Assembly: GCF_009498735.1 (NCBI RefSeq)
Contig: NZ_ML762425.1
Span: 332,748 to 377,398, forward strand
Length of the DNA stretch: 44,651 bases
Source: Gracilibacillus oryzae
GTDB taxonomy: Bacteria; Bacillota; Bacilli; Bacillales; Amphibacillaceae
Reading direction: 5' to 3'
In this document: positions 24,978 through 35,758 of the stretch, in pieces
How the letters are laid out: each line of letters begins with the position of its first letter
Numbering within the stretch: position 1 is the stretch's first letter
Program-made: the position numbers and the translations under genes
The notes under the pieces: generated by a model
Seen by the model: the letters and a program-made list of their open reading frames with translations, nothing else
The model's database searches: none
What the model was told of the DNA's origin: nothing

Positions 24978-26402
24978 TTAAGATGGAAGCATTTGATTAT
25001 AAAGCTCCATATATTGATCTCTTGATCGCTCCCAGCTGAAAGAAGACTTCCTGACATTACGAAAGAGAGGATACCACTTATCTTGATCATGATATATTTC
25101 TAAAGAATAACGTAATACTGCTAAAAGATCGTGAGCATTATAATTTGTAAAACTGAAACCATTCCCTGTTTTGTCATACTCATTATAAGGGGTGACCGTA
25201 TCCTTTAAACCGCCTGTTTCTCTTACGATAGGAACAGTATTATACTGAAGTGCAATTAATTGAGCTAATCCGCACGGTTCAAATTTCGATGGCATCACAA
25301 AAAAATCACCAGCAGCATATAATTGCCGGGCAAGCTTTTCATTAAATTTTAAATAGGCGATCATTGTGCCTTTATACCTTTGTTCCATTTGATAAAAGTA
25401 ATGCTCGAAATCGCCATCTCCAGTACCCAGCACAACAAATTGAACATCCTCTTCGGTTAAGAACTGGTCTAATATCGCTTTTATTAAATGTAAACCCTTC
25501 TGTTCAACGAAACGGGTGACCATGACATACATTGGTTTATCAGGATCTATGTCCAATCCGAATTTATGCTGAATATATAATTTATTTAAACTTTTTCTTG
25601 AAGAAGAGAACTGGTAATGAAAACGAATGGCACGATCTGTTTTTGGATGATAACTTTTTACATCAATTCCATTTAATATACCAACAAGATCATTGCCTTT
25701 TTCCTGAATACAAGCATGTAAACCCTCCCCATAATACGGGGTCTTAATCTCTTCTGCATATGTCGGGCTAACTGTTGTTACTTTATCCGCATGAAAAATA
25801 CCAGCTTTTAAGCAATTAAGAAGACCATGCCATTCTATCCCGCTTATATGTTCCTCATTTAAGTGAAACAAGTCATGGAAGGAATCACGTAACATGATTC
25901 CCTGATATTTCAGATTATGGATAGTCAGTACAGATTTCATTTTCAATGTATCAGGATAAACTTTATTAAATAGTACGGTTAATGCTGCTTGCCAATCATG
26001 TGCATGGAGAATATCTGGTTGAAATTCCAGATAGGGAAGGGAGGCGATCACCGCTTCACTAAAATATACAAACCGCTCTCCATCGTCATCATATCCATAT
26101 ACATCGTCTCTAGCGAAATAATAGTCATTCTCAATAAAATAATACATAACTTGCTTGAATGTGAACTGATATAATGTTGTTGGCTGCTTCCGCCAGCCTA
26201 CCAGAACATCAAATGAAGCTACTTTCCTCATCTGATCATACCAGTGTGGATAAATAGATTGATACAATGGCAAAATAACTCGTGTATCTACACTATCTGC
26301 TTGATTCAATGCACCAGGCAGGGCACCTATTACATCTGCTAAACCACCTGTTTTAACAAATGGTGTGCATTCTGAAGCAACAAACAAGATATTTTTTTTC
26401 AT
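24978..26402 (-). CDS. glgA: Glycogen synthase (ADP-glucose type)
   Basis: A GT5 glycosyltransferase of 474 residues that adds glucose from ADP-glucose to the growing alpha-1,4-glucan. The ADP-glucose-binding KTGGLADV motif starts at K17. The C-terminal Rossmann domain has SKFEPCGLAQLIALQYN and RETGGLKDTV. Its ATG overlaps the glgD stop by four bases (ATGA), so translation is coupled. The organism can therefore both build and degrade glycogen from this one operon. Confidence 0.96.
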   Translation of the reverse strand: MKKNILFVASECTPFVKTGGLADVIGALPGALNQADSVDTRVILPLYQSIYPHWYDQMRKVASFDVLVGWRKQPTTLYQFTFKQVMYYFIENDYYFARDDVYGYDDDGERFVYFSEAVIASLPYLEFQPDILHAHDWQAALTVLFNKVYPDTLKMKSVLTIHNLKYQGIMLRDSFHDLFHLNEEHISGIEWHGLLNCLKAGIFHADKVTTVSPTYAEEIKTPYYGEGLHACIQEKGNDLVGILNGIDVKSYHPKTDRAIRFHYQFSSSRKSLNKLYIQHKFGLDIDPDKPMYVMVTRFVEQKGLHLIKAILDQFLTEEDVQFVVLGTGDGDFEHYFYQMEQRYKGTMIAYLKFNEKLARQLYAAGDFFVMPSKFEPCGLAQLIALQYNTVPIVRETGGLKDTVTPYNEYDKTGNGFSFTNYNAHDLLAVLRYSLEIYHDQDKWYPLFRNVRKSSFSWERSRDQYMELYNQMLPS

Positions 26403-27514
26403 TTTTTAACCACCGTTTGAACATTTTTTTGTTTTCCAATAACGTGGGGATGCTCTTTGTCGCCGATAATTATGTCACCTTCTGATAATACTGTAAATTT
26501 ATCGATAATGGCATTTTCTATATAGGCTCCTGATTTAATCTGACAATGGTCCAATATTATGGAATTTTTCACTGTAGCGCCAGCTTCAACGGTTACTGCT
26601 CTTGAAAGCATGCTTTTCTCTACATTCCCGGCAATTCGGCAGCCAGTACTGATTAATGATTGTTTCACCGATGCTGTCTGCTCATATTTTGCTGGTTTAT
26701 AGTTACTTATTTTAGTCGTAACATTTCTACTTAACTGAAATAGTTGTTCATAATTTTTCTGTTCTAATAATTGTAAACTATGATGATAATAATCTTGTAT
26801 GGAATTAATTGAACAACTGTATCCCTGATGCTGAACGATTTGGACATTCATTAATGAAAACTGACTGCAAATAACATCTATTAATAGATTCGATGTTATT
26901 TCAGATCCAGAGGAAAAAATCAATGAATGCAAACATGACTTCTTGATCAAGTATATCCCAGTATAAAAAGCTGACTCTGTTACATTATTAATCTTAGTTG
27001 AGAGTGCCTTTTGCCGGTTGTCTTGAAAGGTGGATGTATCATTAAGTGCCGGGCTGGCAGGTGTTTTTATTGTTAAGAAAGTTATATCGGCATTTTTATT
27101 GATATGGTCTTGGATTAATTTATCAAAATTCGTATTTGTAATAAGAGAACTGCCGCTGATGAGAAGATGTTCCGCCTTGCTTCGTTCTATATAATCCCAA
27201 TTATGCAGAAAGTAGTCTATGTCACCATTTATATCAGTATCCTGCCAGTAAGGAGGTAATACATATAATCCACCATGACGTTTATTTAGGTCCCAATCAG
27301 CTCCTGACCCGACATGTGTCAATAAAGAACGATAGTTACTATGAGTAAAAATGGCGATTTCTTTCACATTGGAACGGACCATATTGGTTAATGCAAAATC
27401 AATGAGACGATATCTTGCAGCAAAAGGAACTGCAGCTAAGCAACGGTCTGTCGTTAATTCAGATAAACAATTTTTTTCTTCAGCTAAATTAATAATTCCC
27501 ATTACTTTGTTCAT
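26399..27514 (-). CDS. glgD: Glucose-1-phosphate adenylyltransferase, GlgD subunit
   Basis: A 371-residue paralogue of GlgC. The N-terminal region has [18 protein letters not shown] but lacks the GGxGxRL nucleotide loop of GlgC, having [16 protein letters not shown] instead. This fits the known role of GlgD as a modulating partner of GlgC rather than the main catalyst. The C-terminal half is a left-handed beta-helix with repeated hexapeptides ([26 protein letters not shown]). It overlaps glgC and glgA by four bases each. Confidence 0.94.
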   Translation of the reverse strand: MNKVMGIINLAEEKNCLSELTTDRCLAAVPFAARYRLIDFALTNMVRSNVKEIAIFTHSNYRSLLTHVGSGADWDLNKRHGGLYVLPPYWQDTDINGDIDYFLHNWDYIERSKAEHLLISGSSLITNTNFDKLIQDHINKNADITFLTIKTPASPALNDTSTFQDNRQKALSTKINNVTESAFYTGIYLIKKSCLHSLIFSSGSEITSNLLIDVICSQFSLMNVQIVQHQGYSCSINSIQDYYHHSLQLLEQKNYEQLFQLSRNVTTKISNYKPAKYEQTASVKQSLISTGCRIAGNVEKSMLSRAVTVEAGATVKNSIILDHCQIKSGAYIENAIIDKFTVLSEGDIIIGDKEHPHVIGKQKNVQTVVKK

Positions 27515-28668
27515 GATTTCATGCCACCTACTTTTTGGGTTTCTATGAAAAATTCTTTTGATAAAACGATCGGCTCATCAGATAATGGAACATTAATATT
27601 GGTATAGTCTGGTATGATTACATCCTCTTGAACAATGACTCTATCCAATGACACATGACGGCCAACTCTAACACCGGGATGAAGTACCGAATTTTTGACA
27701 ATGGAATTGTTTCCGACTTGAACATTCTCAAACAAAACAGAACTTTCTACCATTCCTGAAACAATACAACCATTATTGATTAATGATTGATGAACAGAAC
27801 CAGTCTCTGTAATTAATTGTGGGGGATGATTATTATCATGAGAGTAAGTCATCCAGTCTTTTTGGTCTAATTGCAGAAGAAACTGGCCATTTAACAGATC
27901 CATATGGGCATCCCAGTAACTCTGAATTGTACCTACATCTTTCCAATAGCCTCGAAAAGGAAAGGCACACATTTTCTTTTGATTCAGTAACATATAAGGT
28001 AAAATATCCTTACCAAAGTCATGATCTGAATAGGCGTTATTATGATCATACTGGAGACATTCTTTCAATACACTCCATTTAAATACATAAATACCCATAG
28101 AAGCTAAATTACTTTTTGTTTTTAGAGGTTTCTCTTCAAAACTCGTTATTTCATAATCTGTGTTCATGTGGATAATTCCAAAACGGGAAGTTTCTTTCCA
28201 TGGGACTTCCATAACGGAAATAGTCACATCCGCATTTGTTGCTTTATGGTGAGTTAGCAACTCATTATAATCCATATGATAGATATGATCACCAGATAAA
28301 ATCAAAACATATTGAGGATCAAACTGATCAATATAATGAATATTTTTCGTTACTGCATCTGCTGTCCCTTCGTACCAATTCCCGCCATTATGTTGCGTAA
28401 AAGGGGAGAGGATTGCCAACCCATCATCCATTCGATCCAGATCCCATGGTTTTCCTACGCCAATATGTTTATGCAAAGTCAACGGCTGGTATTGTGTAAG
28501 CACACCAACTGTATTTATATTTGATTGAAGACAATTACTTAATACAAAATCAATAATTCGATACCTTCCTCCAAAAGGAACAGCTGGTTTTGCCATATCT
28601 TTAGTTAATTGTCCTAAACGTTTTCCAATTCCTCCTGCTAAAAGCATCGCAACACATTCTTTTTTCAT
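27511..28668 (-). CDS. glgC: Glucose-1-phosphate adenylyltransferase, catalytic GlgC subunit
   Basis: A 385-residue enzyme that makes ADP-glucose from glucose-1-phosphate and ATP, the committed step of glycogen synthesis. The nucleotide loop [13 protein letters not shown], the substrate motif [25 protein letters not shown] and FEEKP are intact. The C-terminal beta-helix repeats follow. GGAGGAAAC supports the ATG, which overlaps the glgB stop by one base (TAATG). Confidence 0.96.
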   Translation of the reverse strand: MKKECVAMLLAGGIGKRLGQLTKDMAKPAVPFGGRYRIIDFVLSNCLQSNINTVGVLTQYQPLTLHKHIGVGKPWDLDRMDDGLAILSPFTQHNGGNWYEGTADAVTKNIHYIDQFDPQYVLILSGDHIYHMDYNELLTHHKATNADVTISVMEVPWKETSRFGIIHMNTDYEITSFEEKPLKTKSNLASMGIYVFKWSVLKECLQYDHNNAYSDHDFGKDILPYMLLNQKKMCAFPFRGYWKDVGTIQSYWDAHMDLLNGQFLLQLDQKDWMTYSHDNNHPPQLITETGSVHQSLINNGCIVSGMVESSVLFENVQVGNNSIVKNSVLHPGVRVGRHVSLDRVIVQEDVIIPDYTNINVPLSDEPIVLSKEFFIETQKVGGMKS

Positions 28669-30581
28669 TATGTTTCCTCCTTCACAAATTCTTCCTCTAA
28701 TTGATATACGCTGATTGCAAGTGGAGGTATTTTTACTCGTATATGTTGTTTATGCCGATGCCACTCTTCAGCAATTGTTTGACATGGTTGACTATTTATT
28801 TGTCCTGAACCGCCAAACTTCACATCATCAGAATTAAAAACCTCTTTGTATGTGCCAGGAACTGGTACACCAATTTTAAAATCGTAATATACGTTGGGTG
28901 TAAAATGGCAAATGACCACAAGAAATTGATTTGATTGCTCAGCATTCCGCTGAAACACAAAAATACTTTGATCACAATTATCAGCATCAATCCATGCAAA
29001 TCCATCAGGATCATAATCTAATTGATAGAGTGGGGGGGTGTTTCGATAAAAAAGCAATAATGCCTGCATATATTGATGGATGGCATCATGTAACGGATAT
29101 TTTAGCAATAACCAATCTAATTCATGTTGATCACGCCATTCAATATACTGGCCAAACTCTCCCCCCATAAAGAGAAGTTTCTTTCCAGGGTGACAGAACA
29201 TATAACCATATAATAATCGTAAATTTGCGAATTGCTGCCACTGATCGCCAGGCATTTTATCAAGCAGCGATCTTTTACCATGTACGACTTCATCATGAGA
29301 CAGTGGTAATACAAAATTCTCGCTATTATGATACATCATTGAGAAAGTTACCAGATGATGATGCCATTTCCGGTAAACAGGATCATATGACATATATTTT
29401 AATAAATCATTCATCCAGCCCATATTCCATTTATAATGAAAGCCAAGACCGCCAACATTTGTTGGGGAAGTAACTAATGCCATATCCGAACTGTCTTCCG
29501 CCATCATTAATGCGGAAGGATAGTAATGGCTTATTACTTCATTCAATTTTCTTAGAAAAGCAGTTGCCTCCAGATTAATCTCTGTTCCATAACTGTTCAT
29601 TAGTTTCCTGTTATAGTCTGGCCGGTCAAAGTTTAAATAAGTCATGCTTGCTACCGCATCTACACGTAAGCCGTCCAGATGAAATTCTTCCAGCCAATAT
29701 ACGGCATTGGATATAAGAAAACTCTGTACCTCTGGACGTCCAAAATCAAACGTTAAGGTACCCCATGTATGCTTTTCTGCCTTTTCTGGATCACTGTATT
29801 CGAAAATCGCTGTTCCATCAAATTGCCGCAATCCATGTTCATCTTTACAAAAATGCCCTGGTACCCAATCCAAAATTACGCCAATCTCAGCTTGATGACA
29901 TTGATCAATAAAGAATTTGAAATCATCCATTTTTCCATATCTGCTTGTAGGTGCATAATATCCTGTAATCTGATAACCCCATGATAAATCGAAAGGATGT
30001 TCCATCACCGGTAATAATTCGATATGGGTGAATCCTAATTTTTTAATATATGGGATGAGAACATCGGCCATTTCTCGGTAGTTATAATAAGTGCCGTCTT
30101 CTTTTAACTTCCATGACCCGAAATGTAATTCATAAATAGAAACAGGATTATGGTAAGACGAGGAGCGTTTTTGCAGTGCTTTCCATTTCTTATCTCCCCA
30201 TTGGTAAGTAGAAGAAGAAGTAATGATTGAAGCTGTTTTTGGACGCAGCTCCATTTGAACGGAGAAGGGGTCTGCTTTAAAAAGGCTACAGCCTTCCTCT
30301 GTTACAATTTTGTACTTATAAGTTATATCTTCGGTTAAGTTTTTGAAAGACCCTTGCCATAATCCTTCATCATTGATTCGTTCCAAATCGAATCCTTCTC
30401 CAGTCCATTGATTAAAGTCACCAGCTAATTGAACGGAGACAGCGTGAGGAGCCCAGACAGCAAACCGGAATCCATTTTCCTCATTTTGTTTGAATGGATG
30501 ACAACCTAATAATTTGTAACTGTAATAATTAGTGCCTTGATGAAATAAATAAATATCTTGATTTGTTGGTATATTTAACAT
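28668..30581 (-). CDS. glgB: 1,4-alpha-glucan branching enzyme
   Basis: A GH13 enzyme of 637 residues that creates alpha-1,6 branches in glycogen. An N-terminal CBM48 domain (about 10-120, [20 protein letters not shown]) leads into the catalytic barrel with HFGSWK, DWVPGHF, the nucleophile D308 in DGLRVDAV, the acid E362 in MAEDSS and [11 protein letters not shown]. The C-terminal beta domain is present. It is the first gene of the operon, with AAAGGAG before the ATG and a sigma-E-type promoter about 40 bases upstream. Confidence 0.96.
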   Translation of the reverse strand: MLNIPTNQDIYLFHQGTNYYSYKLLGCHPFKQNEENGFRFAVWAPHAVSVQLAGDFNQWTGEGFDLERINDEGLWQGSFKNLTEDITYKYKIVTEEGCSLFKADPFSVQMELRPKTASIITSSSTYQWGDKKWKALQKRSSSYHNPVSIYELHFGSWKLKEDGTYYNYREMADVLIPYIKKLGFTHIELLPVMEHPFDLSWGYQITGYYAPTSRYGKMDDFKFFIDQCHQAEIGVILDWVPGHFCKDEHGLRQFDGTAIFEYSDPEKAEKHTWGTLTFDFGRPEVQSFLISNAVYWLEEFHLDGLRVDAVASMTYLNFDRPDYNRKLMNSYGTEINLEATAFLRKLNEVISHYYPSALMMAEDSSDMALVTSPTNVGGLGFHYKWNMGWMNDLLKYMSYDPVYRKWHHHLVTFSMMYHNSENFVLPLSHDEVVHGKRSLLDKMPGDQWQQFANLRLLYGYMFCHPGKKLLFMGGEFGQYIEWRDQHELDWLLLKYPLHDAIHQYMQALLLFYRNTPPLYQLDYDPDGFAWIDADNCDQSIFVFQRNAEQSNQFLVVICHFTPNVYYDFKIGVPVPGTYKEVFNSDDVKFGGSGQINSQPCQTIAEEWHRHKQHIRVKIPPLAISVYQLEEEFVKEET

Positions 30582-30901
30582 GTATTCTCCTTTCGGTATA
30601 ATCCCTTCACCAGTCTGTTATAAGTGTATGAGCATTCCTAAGCACAATATGACCGCCGTTATTATTTAAAACGGTTACACCTGAAAATAATTAAAAATCA
30701 TTTTATTGAACTAGTATTTTGAACAATGTAAGTTAAACTTCCTTTCTGGAAACAGAAACAGTATGCAGGATATTTATGATAAAATGAAGCTTAAGTCCAG
30801 AGGATAAAAAGAAGTTGAATTATTTATCATTTTTTGAAAATTAATAACAAATTTATTTTTATATTCTATCCTTTTAATAGAAATAGAAAGGAGAAGAATG
30901 T
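30582..30901. other. 320-base divergent region between glgB and the hydrolase gene
   Basis: It holds the glg sigma-E-type promoter (30623-30652), a small TTTCTG-GAAA-CAGAAA hairpin near 30742-30757 and an A/T-rich stretch before AAAGGAG (30888-30894). No further ORF is supported. Confidence 0.5.
30623..30652 (-). promoter_or_regulatory. Sigma-E-type promoter of the glycogen operon
   Basis: On the minus strand TCATATT (30652-30646) and CATACACT (30630-30623) match the sigma-E consensus kmATATT and CATACAnT at every defined position, with a 15-base spacer. The glg operon of Bacillus subtilis is known to be transcribed by sigma-E in the sporulating mother cell. Confidence 0.75.
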
Positions 30902-31881
30902 ATGCAAAAAGTATGGAAAATAACAAAAAGAATTTTATGGGTAATAATTGTTTTAATCATAGTTGGAACTGCAGCAATTTTCAGTTTTCATCATTACCAG
31001 TTAGGAAAAGAAGCAGAGTTGTTGGACAATAAGGGGACATTGGTAGAGTTTCAGGATAAAGAAATAAATGTATATAATGAAGGGAATGGTGAGAATACAT
31101 TTGTATTTATGTCTGGCTCGGCTATTGCCGCACCAGTCTATGAAATGAAGGGACTATATAGCAAATTTTCAAAGCAGAACAAAGTAGCTGTTGTGGAAAG
31201 GGCTGGCTATGGGTACAGTGATGTTTTCGATGATGACAGAGATATAGATACAATACTTGAACAAACGAGAAAAGCTCTTGTTCAGAGTGGTAATAAACCT
31301 CCGTATATTTTAGTGCCACACTCTTTATCAGGGATTGAAGCCATTTACTGGGCTCAAAGATATCCGAATGAAGTAAAAGCGATTATTGCGCTGGATATCG
31401 GTTTACCTAGGGAATATGCAAACATTAAGATGGGATTCTTTGATTCGATTACAATAAAAGGGGTGAACCTTTTAACGAAATTAGGTTTTCATCGACTAGC
31501 TCCTTCGTATACTTATAATCCGGAAGTGATGAAACAAACATTTTTAACAGATCATGAGAAAGAAATGTATAAAGCATTATCTTATAGACAGTTTCTTAAT
31601 GATAATATGGAAAAAGAGCTCTTGCAAGCAGATGAAAATGGGAAAAATCAATGAACCTGCCAATACCGGAAGAAACCCCTATCTTATTTGTGGATGCGTA
31701 TCTAGATAAACATTCTAAATATGCCAAACTAAATCTGAAGGAATACCAGGAGTTTGCAGAACAGCTGGTTCTATCAGAAGTTGTGCAAATTAATAGTACA
31801 CATAGTATTTATCTATATTATCCTGAGAAAATTTTTGATCTGTCAACAGATTTTTTGAACAAAGTAGAAAATATACAGTAA
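30902..31881 (+). pseudogene. Alpha/beta hydrolase with N-terminal membrane anchor, frameshifted
   Basis: Two overlapping frames encode one hydrolase of about 326 residues. The first (30902-31654) has an N-terminal membrane helix (about 11-29), the oxyanion segment FMSGSAIAAPVYE, and the nucleophile elbow VPHSLSG followed by IEAIYWAQRYP. It stops in ENGKNQ. The second (31651-31881, one frame over) carries the remaining fold, FVDAYLDKH and the putative catalytic histidine NSTHSIYLYYP. One extra A in the AAAAA tract near 31643-31647 would rejoin them. The ATGA overlap could also allow coupled translation, but neither part would be a complete hydrolase. AAAGGAG at 30888-30894 supports the ATG. 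The gene lies before a two-component system. Confidence 0.7.
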
Positions 31882-31904
31882 ATATAAAGTGAAAGGTTTT
31901 TATC

Positions 31905-32576
31905 ATGAATGGATTTACTATTTTAATTATTGAAGATGATTTAATTATTGGCGATTTATTACAGAAGATTCTGCTTAGAGAACAGTATAAAGTTTATTGG
32001 AAGACAGAGGGAAGTGGGATTCTTGAGATTGCAGACAAGACAGACCTGATTATAATGGATATCATGTTACCAGGAGAAGACGGTTTCCAAATCTCAAAGA
32101 AAATAAAAGGGTTGGGATTTAATATCCCGATTATATTTTTATCTGCTCGAGATGATATGGACAGTAAACTGCAAGGATTGAAAATAGGGGAAGATTATAT
32201 GATCAAACCCTTTGATCCAAGAGAGCTATTATTAAGAATTCAGAAAAAAATCGAAAATCAATACGGGCAATTTATGCAAATCAAACATTTAGCAATTGAT
32301 GCAGAGTTTACGAAAGTTTTCAATCAAAACTTGCATAGTGAGATTGTTTTCACTGCAATAGAACGAAAAATGTTCTTTTACTTATATGAAAATCGTGATC
32401 GAATCTTAACTAAAGAGCAATTCTTTGACTATTTATGGCAGCTTGAAGACAGAAATCCTAATATACTGAATGTACACATTAACAAGATCAGAACAAAAAT
32501 CAATGATAGACATGGTGAGATTATTGAAAATATATATGGAGAAGGGTATAGATTAAATACCTTTACAAAGAGATGA
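31905..32576 (+). CDS. OmpR-family response regulator
   Basis: A 223-residue two-component regulator. The receiver domain has the acidic pocket IIEDD, phospho-acceptor D52 in LIIMDIMLPGEDG, the FLSARDD switch serine and K101 in YMIKPFDP. The C-terminal winged helix (about 128-220) has LTKEQFFDYLW and LNVHINKIRTKI, ending in YGEGYRLN. It should bind DNA when phosphorylated by the adjacent kinase, whose start overlaps this stop by four bases. It starts 23 bases after the broken hydrolase gene, so all may share a transcript. No transporter gene is adjacent, and the signal and targets are unknown. Confidence 0.92.
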   Translation: MNGFTILIIEDDLIIGDLLQKILLREQYKVYWKTEGSGILEIADKTDLIIMDIMLPGEDGFQISKKIKGLGFNIPIIFLSARDDMDSKLQGLKIGEDYMIKPFDPRELLLRIQKKIENQYGQFMQIKHLAIDAEFTKVFNQNLHSEIVFTAIERKMFFYLYENRDRILTKEQFFDYLWQLEDRNPNILNVHINKIRTKINDRHGEIIENIYGEGYRLNTFTKR

Positions 32577-33573
32577 ATTTAAAAAGAAAGTATCAGATAC
32601 TATTATTTTCCGCTATTGTCAGTGTTCCGTTCTTAGTACTTGTGATTAGTGTTCTAATGTCCATCATATACAGTATTGTTGCTAAAAACAGCAGCATTCC
32701 GTTCCATGAATCGTTTGCTTATCCAATCATGTTACTATTATTTTTTTATCCTTCTTTATATTAGCATTTTTATTTTCGAGATCCATTCATTCTCTATTAC
32801 AAAAAATAGGGATTTTAAATAAGGCGATTAGAGATTTAGCAAGGAATGATCAGCTAATTCCCCAGAAAATAGAGGTAAAAAGTGATGATGAAATAAGCAG
32901 GCTAACCAAGTCAGTCAATTTATTAATAGAAAGAACAACATCCAGAGAATTAGAGCTTAAGCAGCAGGAGGAAATAAAAAGGGAACTTTTATTAAAATTG
33001 AAACATGATATTAATACACCATTAACCGCAATGAAATTGCAATTGTATTATTCAGAAGCTGAGTTAAAAGACCATACAGCTATAGTGGAATCATTAACTA
33101 GCCAAATCGAATATATATCCGTTTTGACAAATGAAGTTCATTTACAATCAACTGACACGCTGAAAAGCTCATATGTTATTAAGGATCAGGCTAATCTGAA
33201 CACTTTAATGGAGAACATTGTACAGAAATGGAGCTATTTATATAGCATCCATAATATCCAATTAATATATAAGCGAATAGATAAGGACTTGATATGTGAA
33301 AGTAATGCTTTGTGGCTCCAAAGGTTATTTGATAACATTTTTCAAAATACATTAAGACATGCAGCTGCAGACAAACTTGAGGTAAGAATTGAAGATTCAT
33401 TAATTACACTTAGTGATAACGGAATGGGATTCGATGTGAACAATCCAGGTAATGGACTGGGGTTAAAGATAATTGATGATATTGCCAGAATACTGAATTT
33501 GCAATATAAGTTGCAATCTGATAGTAATGGGACGGAATATAGAATTTATATAGATAATAATCAATTTCGTTAA
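32573..33573 (+). pseudogene. Sensor histidine kinase, frameshifted in a T7 tract
   Basis: A histidine kinase gene split by one frameshift. The first frame (from the ATG at 32573) encodes the first membrane helix and part of the second, then stops at 32764. The sequence continues in another frame, read as FILAFLFSRSIHSLLQK, then a HAMP-like segment (DDEISRLTKSVNLLIERT). The dimerisation motif LKHDINTPLTAMK follows (His codon at 33004), then the N box LFDNIFQNTLRHA, G1 LSDNGMGFD and G2 GNGLGLKII. One more T in the seven-T tract at 32741-32747 restores a single frame of about 330 residues. It overlaps the regulator gene by four bases. It could be a sequencing error, slippage or true decay. Confidence 0.8.
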
Positions 33574-33701
33574 AGTTTGTACAGTCTTTATTTTATCCGG
33601 CAGGGTAGACTGGAGATTGTGCAATTATTTTTTTGTCATTGATATGGATAAACTTTTATTAAATAATAGAAAATATCGATGCATCCATTCTAAATTTAAT
33701 T

Positions 33702-33737
<36 letters not shown>

Positions 33738-33785
33738 GAAAGACAACTCACTATCTCATTTCAAAAGTATACTTGAGATAGTGAG
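33738..33785 (-). terminator. Terminator after the Rieske oxidoreductase gene
   Basis: Perfect 12-bp stem CTCACTATCTCA (33747-33758) with TGAGATAGTGAG (33774-33785) and a 15-base loop, followed on the minus strand by a broken T-rich tail. It lies between convergent genes and may serve both. Confidence 0.7.
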
Positions 33786-33791
33786 ACAAAA

Positions 33792-35306
33792 TCAATTCAA
33801 ATAATCGATTTTGTTAAGTGGTTTAATTGCTGGTCCTTCGATCACGTCACCTTTATAGTGAAATCTTGATCCATGACATGGACAGTCCCATGTTTTTTCA
33901 GTGTTATTCCAATTCAGCTCACAGCCTAAATGTGTACACGTTGTGTCAACTGCATGAATTTTTTCATGAGTATCTTTATATATTCCAATTGTTTGACCGT
34001 GATGCTTTACTTTTTTTGCTGTATTAATTTCCAACTTGTCGATATGATCGTTTTTATTGCCGATTTTACCCATGATAAACTCTTTCGCAACATTGGTATT
34101 TGTGCTGATGAACTGCTTCAGGTCAGGATCGGGATGAAACCGTGATGGCCGGTAAAGATCGATATATGGATTGTCATTTTGTATAATCATATCTGTGATT
34201 AGATTCGCTGCAACCATACTGTTGGTCATACCCCATTTGCGGTATCCTGTTGCTAAAAATATCTTTTGGCGATTTTTGTTTAGTCTTCCGATATATGGCA
34301 TCTTGTCTAACGTTGTATAATCTTGCGCTGACCATTCATACTTCCATTCTTTCACATCAAAATGTTGGGATGCCATGTCTTTTAATAATCGGTATGGTTC
34401 CTCGTTATGTTTATATTGCCCTGTTTTATGTTCTCCTCCGCCAAAGAGCCAGATTTCTTCTTCATTGTGGATAATCGATCTTAAGGATTGTGTTTGTTGA
34501 TCAACACTTAAATACATCCCTCCTGGGTACTTCCCATTTGAGGTGAACCCGGCCACATATGATCTTGACGGGTACATTCTCCCACTGTAAAATGCTTCCC
34601 CTTCATAAAATGGGAAATGTGTGGCAATCACCACTTGATCACATACGATTGTATGCTGATTAACGGCTCTAATCACTCGATGATCTGCACTGTCAATATC
34701 ATAAACAGGTGTATTCTCATATATTCTGCCACCAAGTTCAGAGAATGCTTTTGCCAGTGCGTCCATATAGGCCATCGGGTGAAATTGAGCCTGATCCTTC
34801 ATTTTTAAGGCATATGACATTGGGAAGTTAACGGGCATTTCTAATAATCCTTCACCATCAATATCTAATGTGCGGTATGCTTCGAACTCAGCTTCTAACT
34901 TGTGTTTATTTTTCTCATCATTTGTATAAAGATAAGCATCCTGTTTCTCAAAGTGACAATCGATATGATGCTTTTCAATAAGCTCTTCTATTTTGGCTAA
35001 TGCCTCCATTTGGCTTTGAAAATATAATTGGGCTTGCTCTTTACCAAAGTGAGAAATAAATTCACTGTATATCATCCCATGCTGTGCGGTGATCTTGGCA
35101 GTTGTATGTCCTGAAGTTCCACTGCCTATTTTCCCACGATCAATTAAGATGACATCCAAACCATTAGAGGCTAATAGATAAGCTGTTGTAATTCCTGTTA
35201 AACCAGCACCAATAACAGCAACTTCTGCTTTCTCATTTTTATCTAATGAAGGATAATTATTTCTGTCTCTATCTTCCTGCCATAAAGGAATTCGTTTATG
35301 ATTCAT
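33792..35306 (-). CDS. yhfW: FAD-dependent oxidoreductase with C-terminal Rieske domain (YhfW family)
   Basis: A 504-residue fusion. The N-terminal DAO-type FAD domain has the dinucleotide motif VAVIGAGLTGITTAYLLASNG from residue 29 and GTSGHTTAKIT. A substrate domain with RPSRFHPDP leads to a C-terminal Rieske [2Fe-2S] domain with CTHLGC (C457, H459, C462) and CPCHGSRF. The order matches Bacillus YhfW, a predicted amine or amino acid oxidoreductase of unknown substrate. AGGGAG precedes the ATG. It stands as a single gene. Confidence 0.92.
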   Translation of the reverse strand: MNHKRIPLWQEDRDRNNYPSLDKNEKAEVAVIGAGLTGITTAYLLASNGLDVILIDRGKIGSGTSGHTTAKITAQHGMIYSEFISHFGKEQAQLYFQSQMEALAKIEELIEKHHIDCHFEKQDAYLYTNDEKNKHKLEAEFEAYRTLDIDGEGLLEMPVNFPMSYALKMKDQAQFHPMAYMDALAKAFSELGGRIYENTPVYDIDSADHRVIRAVNQHTIVCDQVVIATHFPFYEGEAFYSGRMYPSRSYVAGFTSNGKYPGGMYLSVDQQTQSLRSIIHNEEEIWLFGGGEHKTGQYKHNEEPYRLLKDMASQHFDVKEWKYEWSAQDYTTLDKMPYIGRLNKNRQKIFLATGYRKWGMTNSMVAANLITDMIIQNDNPYIDLYRPSRFHPDPDLKQFISTNTNVAKEFIMGKIGNKNDHIDKLEINTAKKVKHHGQTIGIYKDTHEKIHAVDTTCTHLGCELNWNNTEKTWDCPCHGSRFHYKGDVIEGPAIKPLNKIDYLN

Positions 35307-35456
35307 CCATATCTCCCTTTCTTTCCATATCTGTTAATAGCATGACCATTCAGGGAAAAAATATGACATTCTTTATAGCAAAATTTTCTTATAATCAGTC
35401 TTTATACTTGGATCTGGTCCCATACTAATGCTATTCTTTCAGTAGAGGTGATGGAA

Positions 35457-35732
35457 TTGAAGAATATTCATGCGTTTGTAGAAGGGAAAGTGCAAGGGGT
35501 TGGGTTTCGTTACTTCACGCAAAGTACAGCAATAGATCATAATATAACAGGTTGGGTTAGAAATTTAGATGATGGATCTGTAGAAATATTGGCCCAGGGA
35601 GAAGAAGGAAATTTGGATAGCTTTATCGAAAAAATAAAAAAAGGACCTTCTATGTTTGCGAAAGTTACGGATGTAAAGATTGAAGAATTTGATGATTCAA
35701 AGGAACATTCTAATTTTGAGATTAAAATGTAA
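35457..35732 (+). CDS. acyP: Acylphosphatase
   Basis: A small enzyme of about 91 residues that hydrolyses acyl phosphates. The signature GKVQGVGFRYFTQ carries the phosphate-binding R18, and GWVRNLDDGSVE carries the catalytic asparagine N36. Frames reach GTG at 35448 and ATG at 35451, but AGAGGTG (35444-35450) runs straight into that ATG. The TTG at 35457 has proper spacing and gives the typical N-terminus MKNIHAFVEGKVQG. It converges with the ferredoxin gene and shares a terminator with it. Confidence 0.93.
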   Translation: MKNIHAFVEGKVQGVGFRYFTQSTAIDHNITGWVRNLDDGSVEILAQGEEGNLDSFIEKIKKGPSMFAKVTDVKIEEFDDSKEHSNFEIKM

Positions 35733-35758
35733 AAAACCCACTAACATGTGGGTTTTTT
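35731..35758. terminator. Bidirectional terminator between acyP and the ferredoxin gene
   Basis: An 11-bp stem AAAAAACCCAC (35731-35741) with GTGGGTTTTTT (35748-35758) and a 6-base loop gives U-tracts on both strands. Confidence 0.92.

Noticed and set aside
24946-25090. 48-residue N-terminal extension of GlgP
   Set aside because: It lies within glgA in another frame; the ribosome site and family length support the ATG at 24946.
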